Of a DNA stretch of 64,000 nucleotides, positions 16,031 to 25,079 are shown one piece after another. The stretch's first letter is position 1. Each line of letters begins with the position of its first letter. Source of the DNA: Deinococcus cellulosilyticus NBRC 106333 = KACC 11606 (GTDB taxonomy: Bacteria; Deinococcota; Deinococci; Deinococcales; Deinococcaceae); NCBI RefSeq assembly GCF_007990775.1, contig NZ_BJXB01000019.1, positions 1 through 64,000 of the forward strand, written 5' to 3'. Made by a program: the position numbers and the translations under genes. The notes beneath the pieces were generated by a model. It did no database searches and was not told where the DNA came from. It saw only the letters and a list, made by a program, of their open reading frames with translations.

Positions 16031-17412
16031 GCCACGCCCCCATCGGGCAGGGCCAGCCTGAGGAGTTGATTTGCGGCAGAGGAAGCAAGCTGACCTCCCC
16101 GGGTGATCTGAAACCGCTCCAGCCACGCTTCAAATTCTGGAGCAGGTCTGAGGTTAAAGAGGTCCCGCACATACCACGCATCGTGGTAGGAGGTGCTCTG
16201 GTAATGCAGCATGATGTCGTCCGCTCCAGGCACCCCCATGATGAAATTCACCCCTGAGGCGGCAAGCAGGGTCAGCAGCACATCCATGTCGTCCTGATCG
16301 GCCTCGGCGTGGTTGGTGTAGCAGATGTCCACACCCATGGGGAGCCCGAGCAGTTTCCCGCAGAAATGGTCTTCCAGGCCTGCCCGGATGATCTGTTTGC
16401 CGTCATAGAGGTATTCCGGTCCAATGAAACCCACCACCGTGTTCACCAGATGCGGGTCATACAGGCGGGCCAGTCCGTAAGCGCGGGCTTCCAGGGTTTG
16501 CTGGTCCACTCCAAAGTGGGCTTCAGCAGAGAGGGCACTGCCCTGTCCGGTTTCGAAGTACATCACATTGTTTCCGACGGTTCCTCGTTTCAGGGAAAGA
16601 CCTGCAAGGTGCGCTTCATGCAGCAGGTTTGCATCAATCCCAAAGCCTGTGTTGGCTTTCTCGGTGCCTGCAATGCTCTGGAAGATCAGGTCCACCGGAG
16701 CCCCTTTCTCGATGGCCTGAAGCTGGTTGGTGACGTGGGTCAGCACGCAGGACTGGGTGGGAATGTCCAGTTTCTGGCGCAGGTCATCCAGCATGGTGAG
16801 CAGGCTGCAGATGCGGTCCACCTGATCGAGGGCCGGATTGATGCCGATCACTGCGTCCCCGATCCCAAGCAACAGACCATCCAGAATGGACGCCAGAATG
16901 CCTTTCGGGTCGTCTGTGGGATGGTTGGGTTGCAACCTGGTGGAGAAACGTCCTTCCAGGCCCACCGTGCTCCTGAATCCGGTGACCACCCTGCATTTGC
17001 GGGCCACCGTGATCAGGTCCTGGTTGCGCATCAGTTTGCTGACTGCGGCAGCCATTTCTGGTGTGATGGCCCACTTCAGGGCAGAGAGCGTTTCCGGGGT
17101 GGTTTCAGGATCAAGCAGGAACTCCCGAAATTCTCCCACCGTCTTTCCAGCAATCATCTGAAAGGTCTGCAGGTCATGCGACTGCAGAATCAGGCGGGTC
17201 ACCTCGTCCTGCTCTTCTGGGATCAGCTGTTCCTGCAGAAAGGTCTCCAGTGGAAGTTCTGCCAGCAGATGGCGGGCAGCCACCCGTTCGGTCTGGCTTT
17301 CTGCCCCAAGTCCTGCGAGAACATCCCCGGATTTCTCCGGAGATGCTTTTGCCATCAGGGTTTTCAGATCATGGAAGAGGTGGGTGGTGGGTCCCAGTTT
17401 GATGCGGTACAC
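16027..17412 (-). CDS. eutB: Ethanolamine ammonia-lyase heavy chain
   Basis: Catalytic TIM-barrel subunit of ethanolamine ammonia-lyase, 461 aa, standard length. Typical stretches are GDAVIGINPALD, IFQSIAGTEKANTGFGID, LSLKRGTVGNNVMYFETGQGSALSAEAH and the C-terminal NFIMGVPGADDIMLHYQSTSYHD. It starts with GTG; GGAGG in the 3-prime end of the permease gene provides the ribosome site, and only 3 bp separate the two genes. No EutA reactivase and no microcompartment shell genes are present here. Confidence 0.96.
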   Translation of the reverse strand: MYRIKLGPTTHLFHDLKTLMAKASPEKSGDVLAGLGAESQTERVAARHLLAELPLETFLQEQLIPEEQDEVTRLILQSHDLQTFQMIAGKTVGEFREFLLDPETTPETLSALKWAITPEMAAAVSKLMRNQDLITVARKCRVVTGFRSTVGLEGRFSTRLQPNHPTDDPKGILASILDGLLLGIGDAVIGINPALDQVDRICSLLTMLDDLRQKLDIPTQSCVLTHVTNQLQAIEKGAPVDLIFQSIAGTEKANTGFGIDANLLHEAHLAGLSLKRGTVGNNVMYFETGQGSALSAEAHFGVDQQTLEARAYGLARLYDPHLVNTVVGFIGPEYLYDGKQIIRAGLEDHFCGKLLGLPMGVDICYTNHAEADQDDMDVLLTLLAASGVNFIMGVPGADDIMLHYQSTSYHDAWYVRDLFNLRPAPEFEAWLERFQITRGGQLASSAANQLLRLALPDGGVA

Positions 17413-17415
17413 GGT

Positions 17416-18789
17416 TCAGGCCTCCAGGGGAACTGCCAGATCGTCTGTCAGGTTGGCACGTTGCTTATGGGTGACACTGTAATACACAAATCCCAGCAGC
17501 AGAAGCCCCAGGTACAGGCCAAAGATCAGCAGGTTGAAATACACCATCGTGCAGAGGCTGAGGACAGCAAGAACCAGGGCAACGATGGGAAGAATGGGGT
17601 AGAGGGGGGTGCGATAAGGTCTTTCCAGATGGGGTTCAGTCTGGCGGAGTTTCAGCACACTCGCCATGGAAAGGATGTACATGGTGATGGCCCCGAAAAC
17701 ACTCATGGTCACGATGTTGGCAGTGAGGGGCAACCCTCCGAGCTTGATGAAGCTGTCGCTGTAAATCGCCAGAATGCCCACGACGCCTCCAGCCAGAATG
17801 GCCCAGTGGGGAGTGCGGGTTGATGGGTGGATGCGGCTCAGGCCTCTGGGCATGAAGCCTGCGCGTGCAAGAGCAAAAAGCTGCCTGGAATACCCCATGA
17901 TGATCCCGTGAAAAGAAGCAAGCAGTCCAAATAGCCCGATCCAGATCAGCATGTGCAGCCAGGTGCTGTTTTCTCCCACGACCACTTTCATGGCCTGGGG
18001 CAGCGGATCATTGATGTTGCTGAGGGTTTTCCAGTCCGTGACCCCACCAGCAAAAACCATCACTCCGAAAGCCAGCACGAGCAGGGTCAGGATGCCGCCA
18101 ATGTAAGCACGGGGGATGGTTTTCTTCGGGTTTTCTGCTTCTTCTGCAGCCATTGCAGCCCCTTCAATGGCCAGGAAAAACCAGATGGCAAAAGGAATGG
18201 CGGCAAAAATCCCACTGAATGCCTGTGCCGAAAAGGTGTCGCTGCCTGCCCAGCCATTCTGCACAAAGCGGACCAGTGAAAACCCTGGCGAAACCACCCC
18301 CATGAACACCAGCAACTCCACGATCGCCAGCACGGTGACGATGAGTTCAAAGGTGGCGGCAATGGTGACCCCGAGGATGTTCAGGGCCATGAAGACCACA
18401 TAGGCTCCAACAGCAACCAGTTTGGCGTCCAGTGCAGGGAACTGCACGTTCATGTATGCACCGATGGCCAGTGCGATGGCGGGTGGGGCAAAAACGAATT
18501 CAATCAGGGTCGCCAGACCAGCCAGAAAGCCCGCTTTTTCACCAAAGGCGCGTCTGGCATAAGCAAAAGGACCACCGGCGTGTGGGATTGCGGTGGTCAG
18601 TTCGGTGTAACTGAAGATGAAGGTGGTGTACATCAGGGCGATCAGAACGGTGGTGATCAGGAACCCCAGAGTGCCTGCAGTGGCCCAGCCGTAACTCCAT
18701 CCGAAGTACTCTCCAGAGATCACCAGGCCCACCGCAATGCCCCACAGGTGAATGGCCTTGAGGCCGCGTTTGAGTTGAGGTGCAGTCAT
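17416..18789 (-). CDS. eat: Ethanolamine permease (APC family)
   Basis: 457-aa membrane protein with about 12 transmembrane segments of the amino acid-polyamine-organocation superfamily. The N-terminal HLWGIAVGLVISGEYFGWSYGW and IEGAAMAAEEAENPKKTIPRAYI match the Eat ethanolamine transporter subgroup, and the gene leads the eutB-eutC operon, so the substrate assignment is well supported. ATG 18789 has GGGGG just upstream; an earlier ATG at 18804 lacks a ribosome site. Promoter and palindrome lie directly upstream. Confidence 0.88.
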   Translation of the reverse strand: MTAPQLKRGLKAIHLWGIAVGLVISGEYFGWSYGWATAGTLGFLITTVLIALMYTTFIFSYTELTTAIPHAGGPFAYARRAFGEKAGFLAGLATLIEFVFAPPAIALAIGAYMNVQFPALDAKLVAVGAYVVFMALNILGVTIAATFELIVTVLAIVELLVFMGVVSPGFSLVRFVQNGWAGSDTFSAQAFSGIFAAIPFAIWFFLAIEGAAMAAEEAENPKKTIPRAYIGGILTLLVLAFGVMVFAGGVTDWKTLSNINDPLPQAMKVVVGENSTWLHMLIWIGLFGLLASFHGIIMGYSRQLFALARAGFMPRGLSRIHPSTRTPHWAILAGGVVGILAIYSDSFIKLGGLPLTANIVTMSVFGAITMYILSMASVLKLRQTEPHLERPYRTPLYPILPIVALVLAVLSLCTMVYFNLLIFGLYLGLLLLGFVYYSVTHKQRANLTDDLAVPLEA

Positions 18790-18807
18790 AGGTACCCCCG
18801 CCATCAA

Positions 18808-18817
18808 TCAAATTTGA
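18808..18817 (-). promoter_or_regulatory. Palindromic operator candidate of the eut operon
   Basis: TCAAATTTGA is a perfect 10-bp palindrome lying at about the transcription start of the eat-eutB-eutC promoter. It could bind a repressor or be chance in an AT-rich stretch. Confidence 0.35.
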
Positions 18818-18821
18818 ATTG

Positions 18822-18850
18822 ACTATAAGAGGCAGAAGTCTGGCTGTCAA
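18822..18850 (-). promoter_or_regulatory. Strong promoter of the eat-eutB-eutC operon
   Basis: On the minus strand TTGACA (18850-18845), a 17-bp spacer and TATAGT (18827-18822). This is the best consensus promoter in the window and leaves a short leader of about 25 nt. Confidence 0.8.
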
Positions 18851-18955
18851 TGCTTATTGAAAAAACAAAAATCAGATTGAAGATTTTTCCTGTTGTTGAA
18901 AAATTTACTTGAGGTGCTGCCAGGAAGTGTCTGCTGGTGGGGTATCAGCGACATG

Positions 18956-18983
18956 AAAAAACCCAGGCATGGGGCCTGGGTTT
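18956..18983 (-). terminator. Terminator of the OsmC gene
   Basis: Stem AAACCCAGGC/GCCTGGGTTT (18959-18968 with 18974-18983). Read on the minus strand it ends in a run of T, 17 bp after the stop. Confidence 0.85.
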
Positions 18984-18999
18984 GCATTTGATTTCCGCC

Positions 19000-19404
19000 T
19001 TATGCTTCAACTTCTGCGGTCACTTCGACCGGGCAGTTCAGGCTGGCGGCAACAGAGCAGTATTTTTCGTGAGACAGGTGGGCTGCTTTCTCAAGCTGCT
19101 CTCTGGTCACCCCTTCACCCTTCCCGATGTGCCTGAGGGTGATTTTCACGTAACGGGCAGGAATGCCTTCTGCCCGCTCCCCTTCAGCCTCGATGCGGTA
19201 AGCGGCCAGAGGGGTTTTTCTTTTGCGCATGATCTCAACCACATCCACTGCAGTGCAGGCGGCCAGGGCGCCCAGCAGCACTTCCATGGGGCTCGGGCCC
19301 ACTTTGGTGGCACTGTTGTCAATGAGCACCTGCTGCCCTGTTTCATTGAATCCGACATAACGCTGTTCACCGAGGTGATGCAAAACCATTTTCTTCACAG
19401 CCAT
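19000..19404 (-). CDS. OsmC/Ohr-family thiol peroxidase-like protein
   Basis: 134 aa. The OsmC core is clear: GPSPMEVLLGALAACTAVDVVEIM with the first redox Cys50, and LEKAAHLSHEKYCSVAASL with the second Cys116. Members reduce organic hydroperoxides using these two cysteines. Start choice is uncertain: ATG 19404 fits the family N-terminus (VKKMVLHHLGEQRYVG), while ATG 19437 would add 11 residues and has an AGG about 9 nt upstream. Single-gene transcript. Confidence 0.85.
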   Translation of the reverse strand: MAVKKMVLHHLGEQRYVGFNETGQQVLIDNSATKVGPSPMEVLLGALAACTAVDVVEIMRKRKTPLAAYRIEAEGERAEGIPARYVKITLRHIGKGEGVTREQLEKAAHLSHEKYCSVAASLNCPVEVTAEVEA

Positions 19405-19456
19405 GAGGTTCAATGTAACAGATCGGGTACGGGACATTGAGAGCCTGTCCACCCTT

Positions 19457-19462
19457 TAAAAT
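19457..19462 (+). promoter_or_regulatory. Leaderless -10 box
   Basis: TAAAAT ends exactly 6 nt before ATG 19469, with no Shine-Dalgarno: transcription would begin at or next to the start codon. Confidence 0.6.
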
Positions 19463-19468
19463 AAGGAC

Positions 19469-19867
19469 ATGCGTAGCCTTCACGTTCTTCTGACAATCTT
19501 GGTGGGTGTGGCAGGCAGCCTGGTGGCTTACGGAGCGGTGTACAACCACTTCCGTCCCCGTGCTGGCATTGCCGATCCAGAACTTGCTTTCCGCATGATT
19601 CCCCTGGAGCTCATTTTCGGACTGTTGATGGGCTTCTGGGTGTACCGCACTTTTGGTTCAAGGCTGCAGGATGGAGCCCATCCCAGGCTGGACATTCAGG
19701 AACGGATGCTGTTCAGGCTTCTGGCCCGTAAGGGAGGAAAGATCACCTGGAAAGACATACAGGATTCCACCCCCCTCTCGGAACAGGATGCCCGCAATCT
19801 GCTGCAAAAATGGGTGGCAGAAGGCAGACTCCGTGAAGTGGGACAGCAGGAGTTTGTTCTGAATTGA
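19469..19867 (+). CDS. Membrane-anchored winged-helix protein
   Basis: 132 aa. Two transmembrane segments (about 5-23 and 45-62) are followed by a cytoplasmic helical domain (LDIQERMLFRLLARKGGKITWKDIQDSTPLSEQDARNLLQKWV in parts) with the look of a small winged helix for DNA binding or protein contact, ending in a wing-like EGRLREVGQQEFVLN. No close family is recognised. The last four bases overlap a TTG that may start the next frame. Confidence 0.65.
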   Translation: MRSLHVLLTILVGVAGSLVAYGAVYNHFRPRAGIADPELAFRMIPLELIFGLLMGFWVYRTFGSRLQDGAHPRLDIQERMLFRLLARKGGKITWKDIQDSTPLSEQDARNLLQKWVAEGRLREVGQQEFVLN

Positions 19868-20103
19868 GCACCCCGGACGGTCTTTTTGACACCATCATCA
19901 ACCGGGCGGATGGCTTTCTGAGGATCTCCCGTCCCACCAACCGCCTGGACGCCCTGCAAGAATGGCATGCCCGGACCCGCTTTGCCCGCAGGGTCTCTTT
20001 TGACGATCTGGTGCACATTCTGGAAGGCAGGCCCGAGGGCCAGTACCACTGGGAAGGTGGCCTTCAGGGAGCGTGGATTGAGGGGGAGCCCCGGTTTCCA
20101 TGA
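19864..20103 (+). CDS. Small hypothetical protein with TTG start
   Basis: 79 aa, soluble. The TTG overlaps the upstream stop (TTGA), with AGGAG 11 nt before it. The sequence (WHARTRFARRVSFDDLVHILEGRPEGQYHWEGGLQGAWIEG) is protein-like in composition but matches no family I know. It is probably translated by coupling with the upstream gene. Confidence 0.5.
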   Translation: MSTPDGLFDTIINRADGFLRISRPTNRLDALQEWHARTRFARRVSFDDLVHILEGRPEGQYHWEGGLQGAWIEGEPRFP

Positions 20104-20174
20104 AGGGTTTGGTACGGCCCGCGCCTGCGTGGTCTCTGAAATGTTTCCGGCCCACCCTCTCTGGATTCTCGACA

Positions 20175-20180
20175 TAAAAT
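20175..20180 (+). promoter_or_regulatory. Leaderless -10 box of the PucR gene
   Basis: TAAAAT ends 7 nt before ATG 20188, without a Shine-Dalgarno. Confidence 0.6.
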
Positions 20181-20187
20181 AAACCCG

Positions 20188-21675
20188 ATGAAACTCTCTC
20201 ACCTGCTGGACCTGAGTGCTTTCCATTTCCGGCCTGTGACAGGGGTGTCACTGGACCAGGACATCCGCTGGGTGGCGGTGATTGACATTCCCAATGCCTG
20301 GAACTGGATTCAGGAGGGGCAGTTGCTGCTCACCACCGGGTACACCTGGCCACATGATCCTGAGGAATTGCAGGTTTTCATCGCCCGGATTGCCGAGCGC
20401 AGGCCTGTCGGGATTGCCCTTGCGGTGCCGCATTTTTTTGAGCAGTTCCCGGAGGCGGCCCGTGAGGAGGCAGAGCGGCAGGGTCTGGCCGCCTTTGAGC
20501 TTCCCTGGGAGATCCCATTTGGGGTGCTGACTGAGGCCATCCACAAGGAACTCCTGAGGGAGCATTATGTCCTGCTGGAGCGTTCCGAGCAGATTCACCG
20601 GGCACTGACACAGGCGGTGGCAACCCTGGCTGGATTCAGGGAACTGGCGAGGGTCCTGGCTGACCTGCTGGACCGGGAAGTGATTTTTGTGGGTTCAGGA
20701 GGGGAGGTGCTTGGTGCCCACCCTGCAGTTCAGCCTTTTCTGCTTCCAGAGTTTGCCTACAGCCTGAAAGGTGCAGTCCTCAAAAAAGAAGGTGTGGTGT
20801 CCCCAATCCGGGTGGGTGAGCAGCTTTCCGGATGGGTGGTGGTGCGGGGAGGGAAGACCCCTCTTTCAGAACTCGATGTGCGGGCAGCCGAGCATGCCTC
20901 GGTGGTGGCGGCCCTGCAGATCGTGCACGAGCGTGCCCTGAGCCTGCAGGAGGCCCGTCTGGGTTATGCCTTTTTTGAGTCGTTGCTGGATGCTTCAGAA
21001 AGCATGTCCTCACAGGTGATTGAGCGCGCGGCACGTCTGGGCTTCAAGAAGGACCTGAGGTTCAGGCTGGGGGCAGTGCAGCTTCATACGCCAGTTCCCC
21101 TGTCCGAAGCGGCTTTCAAGGCCAGAGAAGCCCTGGCATCGGACCTCAGAGATGCACTGAAAAGCTGTTCTGCGCCGCAACTGCTCAGCTTGCAGCAGAA
21201 CCATGTGATTTTTGTGCTCCCTGAAGACCATGCTCCAGTGCAGCTCTGGAGCAGGATCAGGCGTCCGGGGTGCAGCATGGCCTTTTCTCGCCTGTACCAG
21301 GGGCTTTCTGAGGTGGGACTGGCCTATCAGGACCTGCAAATGATGTTGCCCCACTCGAAAGAGGGGCAGTTGCACCATTATGATGACCTGCTGATTCCCA
21401 GGGTGCTTGCCGGAGACAGAGAAGCCAGGACAGCTTTTCTGGATGACCTGTTTTCCAGGCTGCCCCGCGAAGATCTGCGTGGCACCCTGATGGCTTTTGT
21501 GCAGTGTGGCTTTCAGTTGAAGAAAACTGCCATGAAGTTGCAGGTCCACATCAACACCCTGCGGTACCGTCTGGAGCGGATTTCGGAGGCCACAGGCTGG
21601 GATTTGGAGGATGTGCAGACCCGCTTTAAGCTGCAACTGGCCGACCACCTGTTGTTGGAAAACCACAAAAAGTAG
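20188..21675 (+). CDS. PucR-family transcriptional regulator
   Basis: 495 aa. The N-terminal PucR-type sensor domain (about 1-125; IQEGQLLLTTGYTWP, RPVGIALAV) is followed by a GAF-like middle region and the C-terminal PucR helix-turn-helix (CGFQLKKTAMKLQVHINTLRYRLERI, then GWDLEDVQTRFKLQLA). Such proteins usually activate catabolic genes for purines, GABA or other nitrogen compounds. It sits directly upstream of the aminotransferase-polyamine locus on the same strand, with a 172-bp gap containing inverted repeats, so it is the obvious candidate regulator of that locus. Confidence 0.88.
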   Translation: MKLSHLLDLSAFHFRPVTGVSLDQDIRWVAVIDIPNAWNWIQEGQLLLTTGYTWPHDPEELQVFIARIAERRPVGIALAVPHFFEQFPEAAREEAERQGLAAFELPWEIPFGVLTEAIHKELLREHYVLLERSEQIHRALTQAVATLAGFRELARVLADLLDREVIFVGSGGEVLGAHPAVQPFLLPEFAYSLKGAVLKKEGVVSPIRVGEQLSGWVVVRGGKTPLSELDVRAAEHASVVAALQIVHERALSLQEARLGYAFFESLLDASESMSSQVIERAARLGFKKDLRFRLGAVQLHTPVPLSEAAFKAREALASDLRDALKSCSAPQLLSLQQNHVIFVLPEDHAPVQLWSRIRRPGCSMAFSRLYQGLSEVGLAYQDLQMMLPHSKEGQLHHYDDLLIPRVLAGDREARTAFLDDLFSRLPREDLRGTLMAFVQCGFQLKKTAMKLQVHINTLRYRLERISEATGWDLEDVQTRFKLQLADHLLLENHKK

Positions 21676-21691
21676 CCTGATTTTTGGATGT

Positions 21692-21720
21692 TGTCTACAT
21701 GGTTTGTAACCGTCTAGACA
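21692..21720 (+). promoter_or_regulatory. Inverted-repeat operator candidate
   Basis: TGTCTA (21692-21697) and TAGACA (21715-21720) form inverted arms 17 bp apart; inside, GTCTAGAC (21712-21719) is itself a palindrome. It lies between the PucR-type gene and the locus it probably controls. Confidence 0.4.
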
Positions 21721-21847
21721 GGTAGCGTAAAGAACAACAAAAGTCTGTGGGAAGTGCTGGAATCCAGCACCCTGAACGTCCGGTGTGTCACCACATCCGG
21801 GAAGGCATTTCACATTCCGCCAGACTTCAGACACTGGGAGGTGTCCC

Positions 21848-23143
21848 TTGACCCGAGCAGAATCGCGAACCCGACACTTGCTGGACCTGAGAGCGAAACA
21901 TGTTCCCCGGGGGGTCAGCAATGCCCACCCCATCTTTGCAGCACGGGCAGAGGGGGCCAGGCTGTGGGATGTGGACGGCAGGGAATACCTGGATTTCGTG
22001 GGGGGCATCGGAGTGCAGAATGTCGGGCACAGCCACCCCAAAGTGGTAAATGCCGTGCAGGCCCAGCTTGAGCGCTACTCCCACACCTGCTTTCAGGTGA
22101 CCATGTACGAGCCTTACGTCAAACTGGCAGAGCGCCTGAACCAGCTGGCTCCCGGGGACTTCGAGAAGAAAACCATCTTCCTGACCACCGGTGCGGAGGC
22201 CGTCGAGAACGCCGTAAAAATCGCCCGGGCCTATACGGACAGGCCTGCCATTGTCAGCCTGACCAGTTCTTTCCACGGGCGCACCCTTCTGGGCATGAGC
22301 CTGACGGGAAAAGCAGCATACTACAAACAAAACTTTGGCCCTTACGCACCAGAGGTCTACCACGCACCTGTGCCCCATGCCTACCGAGGAAGGGACACTG
22401 CTCAGGCCCTCGAAGCCCTGAGGGAACTCTTCCAGACCACAGTGGACCCCTCCAGGGTTGCTGCCATCATTTTTGAACCTGTGCTCGGAGAGGGTGGATT
22501 CATTCCTCTTCCAGCAGCCTACCTGCAAGGCCTTCGAGAACTGGCAGACCAGCATGGTTTCCTTTTGATCGCAGATGAAATCCAGTCTGGGTTTGGTCGC
22601 ACCGGAAAAATGTTTGCCATTGAGCACTCTGGCGTGGTGCCTGACCTGATCACCGTGGCAAAAAGCCTTGCAGGCGGACTTCCCCTCTCTGGTGTGATCG
22701 GCAGGGCAGAGGTGATGGACGCACCCGCCCCAGGAGGACTCGGAGGTACCTATGCAGGGAATCCGCTGGCCTGTGCTGCAGGTCTTGCAGTGCTGGACAT
22801 TCTGGAAGAAGAAGGGCTGGCACAGGCAGATGCCCTTGGAGCCCTGTTGAAAGACGAATTCCAGCGCCTCTCCGAGAAGCATCCTTTTGTGGGAGAGGTG
22901 CGAGGGCTCGGTGCCATGATGGCCCTCGAAATCGTGCAGAATAGAGACAGTCGCACCCCCGACGCGGCCCTCACCCAGCGGATCATCGATCATGCGCGGG
23001 ACAGAGGTTTGCTCCTTCTGAAGGCTGGAATGCACGGATCGGTGATCCGGGTTCTGGTGCCAGTGACCGCAGATTTGACAGATGTGCAGCGTGGTTTAAA
23101 CCTTCTCGATGAAGCCATGACGGCAGCCAGTGGGGTGATATGA
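21848..23143 (+). CDS. gabT: Class III aminotransferase (GABA/putrescine type), copy 1
   Basis: PLP-dependent omega-aminotransferase, 431 aa. Typical of 4-aminobutyrate aminotransferases: HVPRGVSNAHPIFA, GAEAVENAVKIAR, FHGRTLLG, EPVLGEGGFI, IADEIQSGFGRTG and the PLP lysine in VAKSLAGGLPLSG. It transfers the amino group of GABA or a diamine to 2-oxoglutarate. The frame opens at 21785, but TTG 21848 has GGGAGG 6 nt before it and begins the family-like LTRAESRTRH segment. Its stop overlaps the potA ATG (ATGA). Confidence 0.85.
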   Translation: MTRAESRTRHLLDLRAKHVPRGVSNAHPIFAARAEGARLWDVDGREYLDFVGGIGVQNVGHSHPKVVNAVQAQLERYSHTCFQVTMYEPYVKLAERLNQLAPGDFEKKTIFLTTGAEAVENAVKIARAYTDRPAIVSLTSSFHGRTLLGMSLTGKAAYYKQNFGPYAPEVYHAPVPHAYRGRDTAQALEALRELFQTTVDPSRVAAIIFEPVLGEGGFIPLPAAYLQGLRELADQHGFLLIADEIQSGFGRTGKMFAIEHSGVVPDLITVAKSLAGGLPLSGVIGRAEVMDAPAPGGLGGTYAGNPLACAAGLAVLDILEEEGLAQADALGALLKDEFQRLSEKHPFVGEVRGLGAMMALEIVQNRDSRTPDAALTQRIIDHARDRGLLLLKAGMHGSVIRVLVPVTADLTDVQRGLNLLDEAMTAASGVI

Positions 23144-24177
23144 GCGCACAGGGACTCAGACTGCAGAACATCCACAAGACCTTCGCCGGGGTGGAAGCCC
23201 TCGGCAACATCAACCTCGACATCGAGGCCGGAGAGTTTTTCACCCTGCTCGGGCCATCAGGGTGTGGAAAAACCACCTTGTTGAGGATCATTGCCGGATT
23301 TGAAGTGCCAGACCGGGGCGAGGTCATCTTGCACGGTCAGGACATCTCCCAGAAAAGCGCCATGCAGCGGCCTGTGAACACCGTGTTCCAGTCCTACGCG
23401 CTTTTTCCACACCTCAACGTCTATGAGAATGTGGCTTTTGGTCTGCGCAGCAAACGCATTTCCGGCGCAGAGGTGGACAGAAGGGTCAAAAACGCACTGG
23501 AAATGCTGCGTCTGGGAGAATTTGCAAAGCGGTTCTCCCACCAGATGTCCGGCGGTCAGCAGCAACGGGTCGCCCTCGCCCGTGCCCTGGTCAATGAACC
23601 AGAAGTGCTGTTGCTCGATGAGCCCCTCAGCGCACTGGATGCCAAACTCCGCACCGAGGTGCAAATTGAGCTGCGCAGGCTGCAACACCAGCTGGGCACC
23701 ACCTTCATTCTGGTGACCCACGACCAGGACGAGGCCATGAGCGTCTCGGACCGCATTGCTGTGATGCGCAAAGGAGCCATTGAACAGGTCGGGTTGCCCA
23801 GAGAGGTGTACGCAACCCCAAAAAGCCGTTTTGTTGCCGAGTTTCTGGGCCTGGCAAACCTGATTCAGGCCAGAATGGACCAGAAGACCGCCACCACTCC
23901 ATTTGGTCGCTTGCACCTGTCAAATGCCCCCTCCTGGCAGGAAGGCATGCTGGTGATCCGCCCCGAGCGGGTTCAACTCTGTGAAGATCCACCCCTGGTG
24001 AACACCTTCCCCTCAAAAGTGCGGGATGTGGTGTACCGGGGGTCCTACCTTGAGGTGTGGCTGGACCGGGAAGACCTGCGGGTGCGCACGCCTCCCCACC
24101 AGAACCTCAGCGTCGGGCAGGAGATCTACGTGCACTTTCCCCAGGAAGCCCTGGTTCCCCTGGAGGCAACCCCATGA
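23140..24177 (+). CDS. potA: Spermidine/putrescine ABC transporter ATPase
   Basis: 345 aa ATPase that drives polyamine import. Walker A GPSGCGKTT (38-46), Q-loop FQSYALFPH, signature MSGGQQQRVALARAL, Walker B LLLDEPLSALD and the switch histidine in LVTHD are all present. A C-terminal TOBE-type regulatory domain (about 240-340) completes the PotA architecture. It overlaps gabT at its start and potB at its end by 4 bp each. Confidence 0.92.
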   Translation: MSAQGLRLQNIHKTFAGVEALGNINLDIEAGEFFTLLGPSGCGKTTLLRIIAGFEVPDRGEVILHGQDISQKSAMQRPVNTVFQSYALFPHLNVYENVAFGLRSKRISGAEVDRRVKNALEMLRLGEFAKRFSHQMSGGQQQRVALARALVNEPEVLLLDEPLSALDAKLRTEVQIELRRLQHQLGTTFILVTHDQDEAMSVSDRIAVMRKGAIEQVGLPREVYATPKSRFVAEFLGLANLIQARMDQKTATTPFGRLHLSNAPSWQEGMLVIRPERVQLCEDPPLVNTFPSKVRDVVYRGSYLEVWLDREDLRVRTPPHQNLSVGQEIYVHFPQEALVPLEATP

Positions 24178-25079
24178 GAAACGTGCTGGTCTGGTACGGT
24201 GAACTCACCTCTGCCGGGAGCCTGCGCAGACGGGGCCTGGTCTTTCTGCTTCCTGCCCTTTTGTGGCTTCTGGGTTTCCTGATCCTGCCGGGTCTGGTCC
24301 TGATCGCTGTGAGCTTCGCAGAGCGTGGAACATACGGGGACATCGTGTGGAACCTGAGCCCTGAAAACTACAAACGGGCGCTGGGTTTTGGATTGTTTGG
24401 ATGGAGCCCTGATTATCTGCTGATCCTCTGGCGCTCTGTTCTGGTGGCTGGGGTGACCAGTCTTTTTTCCGTGCTGCTGGCCTACCCGCTTGCTTTTTTC
24501 ATTGCCTCCCGTCCAGAGCGCACCCGCTATTTGTGGCTGACCCTGGTGATCATTCCCTTCTGGACCAATCTGGTGATTCGCACCTACGCATGGTTTCTGC
24601 TGCTGGCCCCCGAGTCTCCTTTTGTGAAGCTGCTGGCTTCCCTGAATCTGGTGCAGCCTGGAGACGCGCTTTACCCCAGTGCATTCGCCGTTTACCTGGG
24701 GATGGTCTCTGCTTTTCTGCCTTTTGTGGTTCTGCCCCTCTACAGCAGTGTTGAGCGCCTCAACTGGAGGCTGGTGGAGGCCGCGCAGGACCTGTACGCC
24801 AATCCGATCCGGGTGTTCATGCAGGCGATCTTGCCCCAGACCCTCCCTGGCCTCACGGTGGGGGTGATCCTCACCTTCATTCCGGCAATGGGCATGTTTG
24901 TGGTGCCAGACCTCCTTGGAGGGGCAAAATACCTGCTGGTGGGGAACCTGATCCAGCAGCAGTTCGGAGCGAGCCGTGACTGGCCTTTCGCTGCTGCCAT
25001 CGCTCTGGGTCTGATGCTCATGACCCTGGTGGCCCTGAGGATCTACCGCACCCGCGCCACCGAGGTGGACCTCGTATGA
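24174..25079 (+). CDS. potB: Spermidine/putrescine ABC transporter permease PotB
   Basis: 301 aa, about six transmembrane segments, with the cytoplasmic EAA loop VEAAQDLYANPIRVFMQAILP that docks on the ATPase. ATG 24174 overlaps the potA stop (ATGA); the longer open frame from 24057 lies inside potA. Its own stop overlaps the potC ATG. Confidence 0.92.
   Translation: MRNVLVWYGELTSAGSLRRRGLVFLLPALLWLLGFLILPGLVLIAVSFAERGTYGDIVWNLSPENYKRALGFGLFGWSPDYLLILWRSVLVAGVTSLFSVLLAYPLAFFIASRPERTRYLWLTLVIIPFWTNLVIRTYAWFLLLAPESPFVKLLASLNLVQPGDALYPSAFAVYLGMVSAFLPFVVLPLYSSVERLNWRLVEAAQDLYANPIRVFMQAILPQTLPGLTVGVILTFIPAMGMFVVPDLLGGAKYLLVGNLIQQQFGASRDWPFAAAIALGLMLMTLVALRIYRTRATEVDLV

Noticed and set aside
16309..17823. 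504-codon plus-strand frame opposite eutB and the permease
   Set aside because: Spans two real genes on the other strand and has no recognisable domain.
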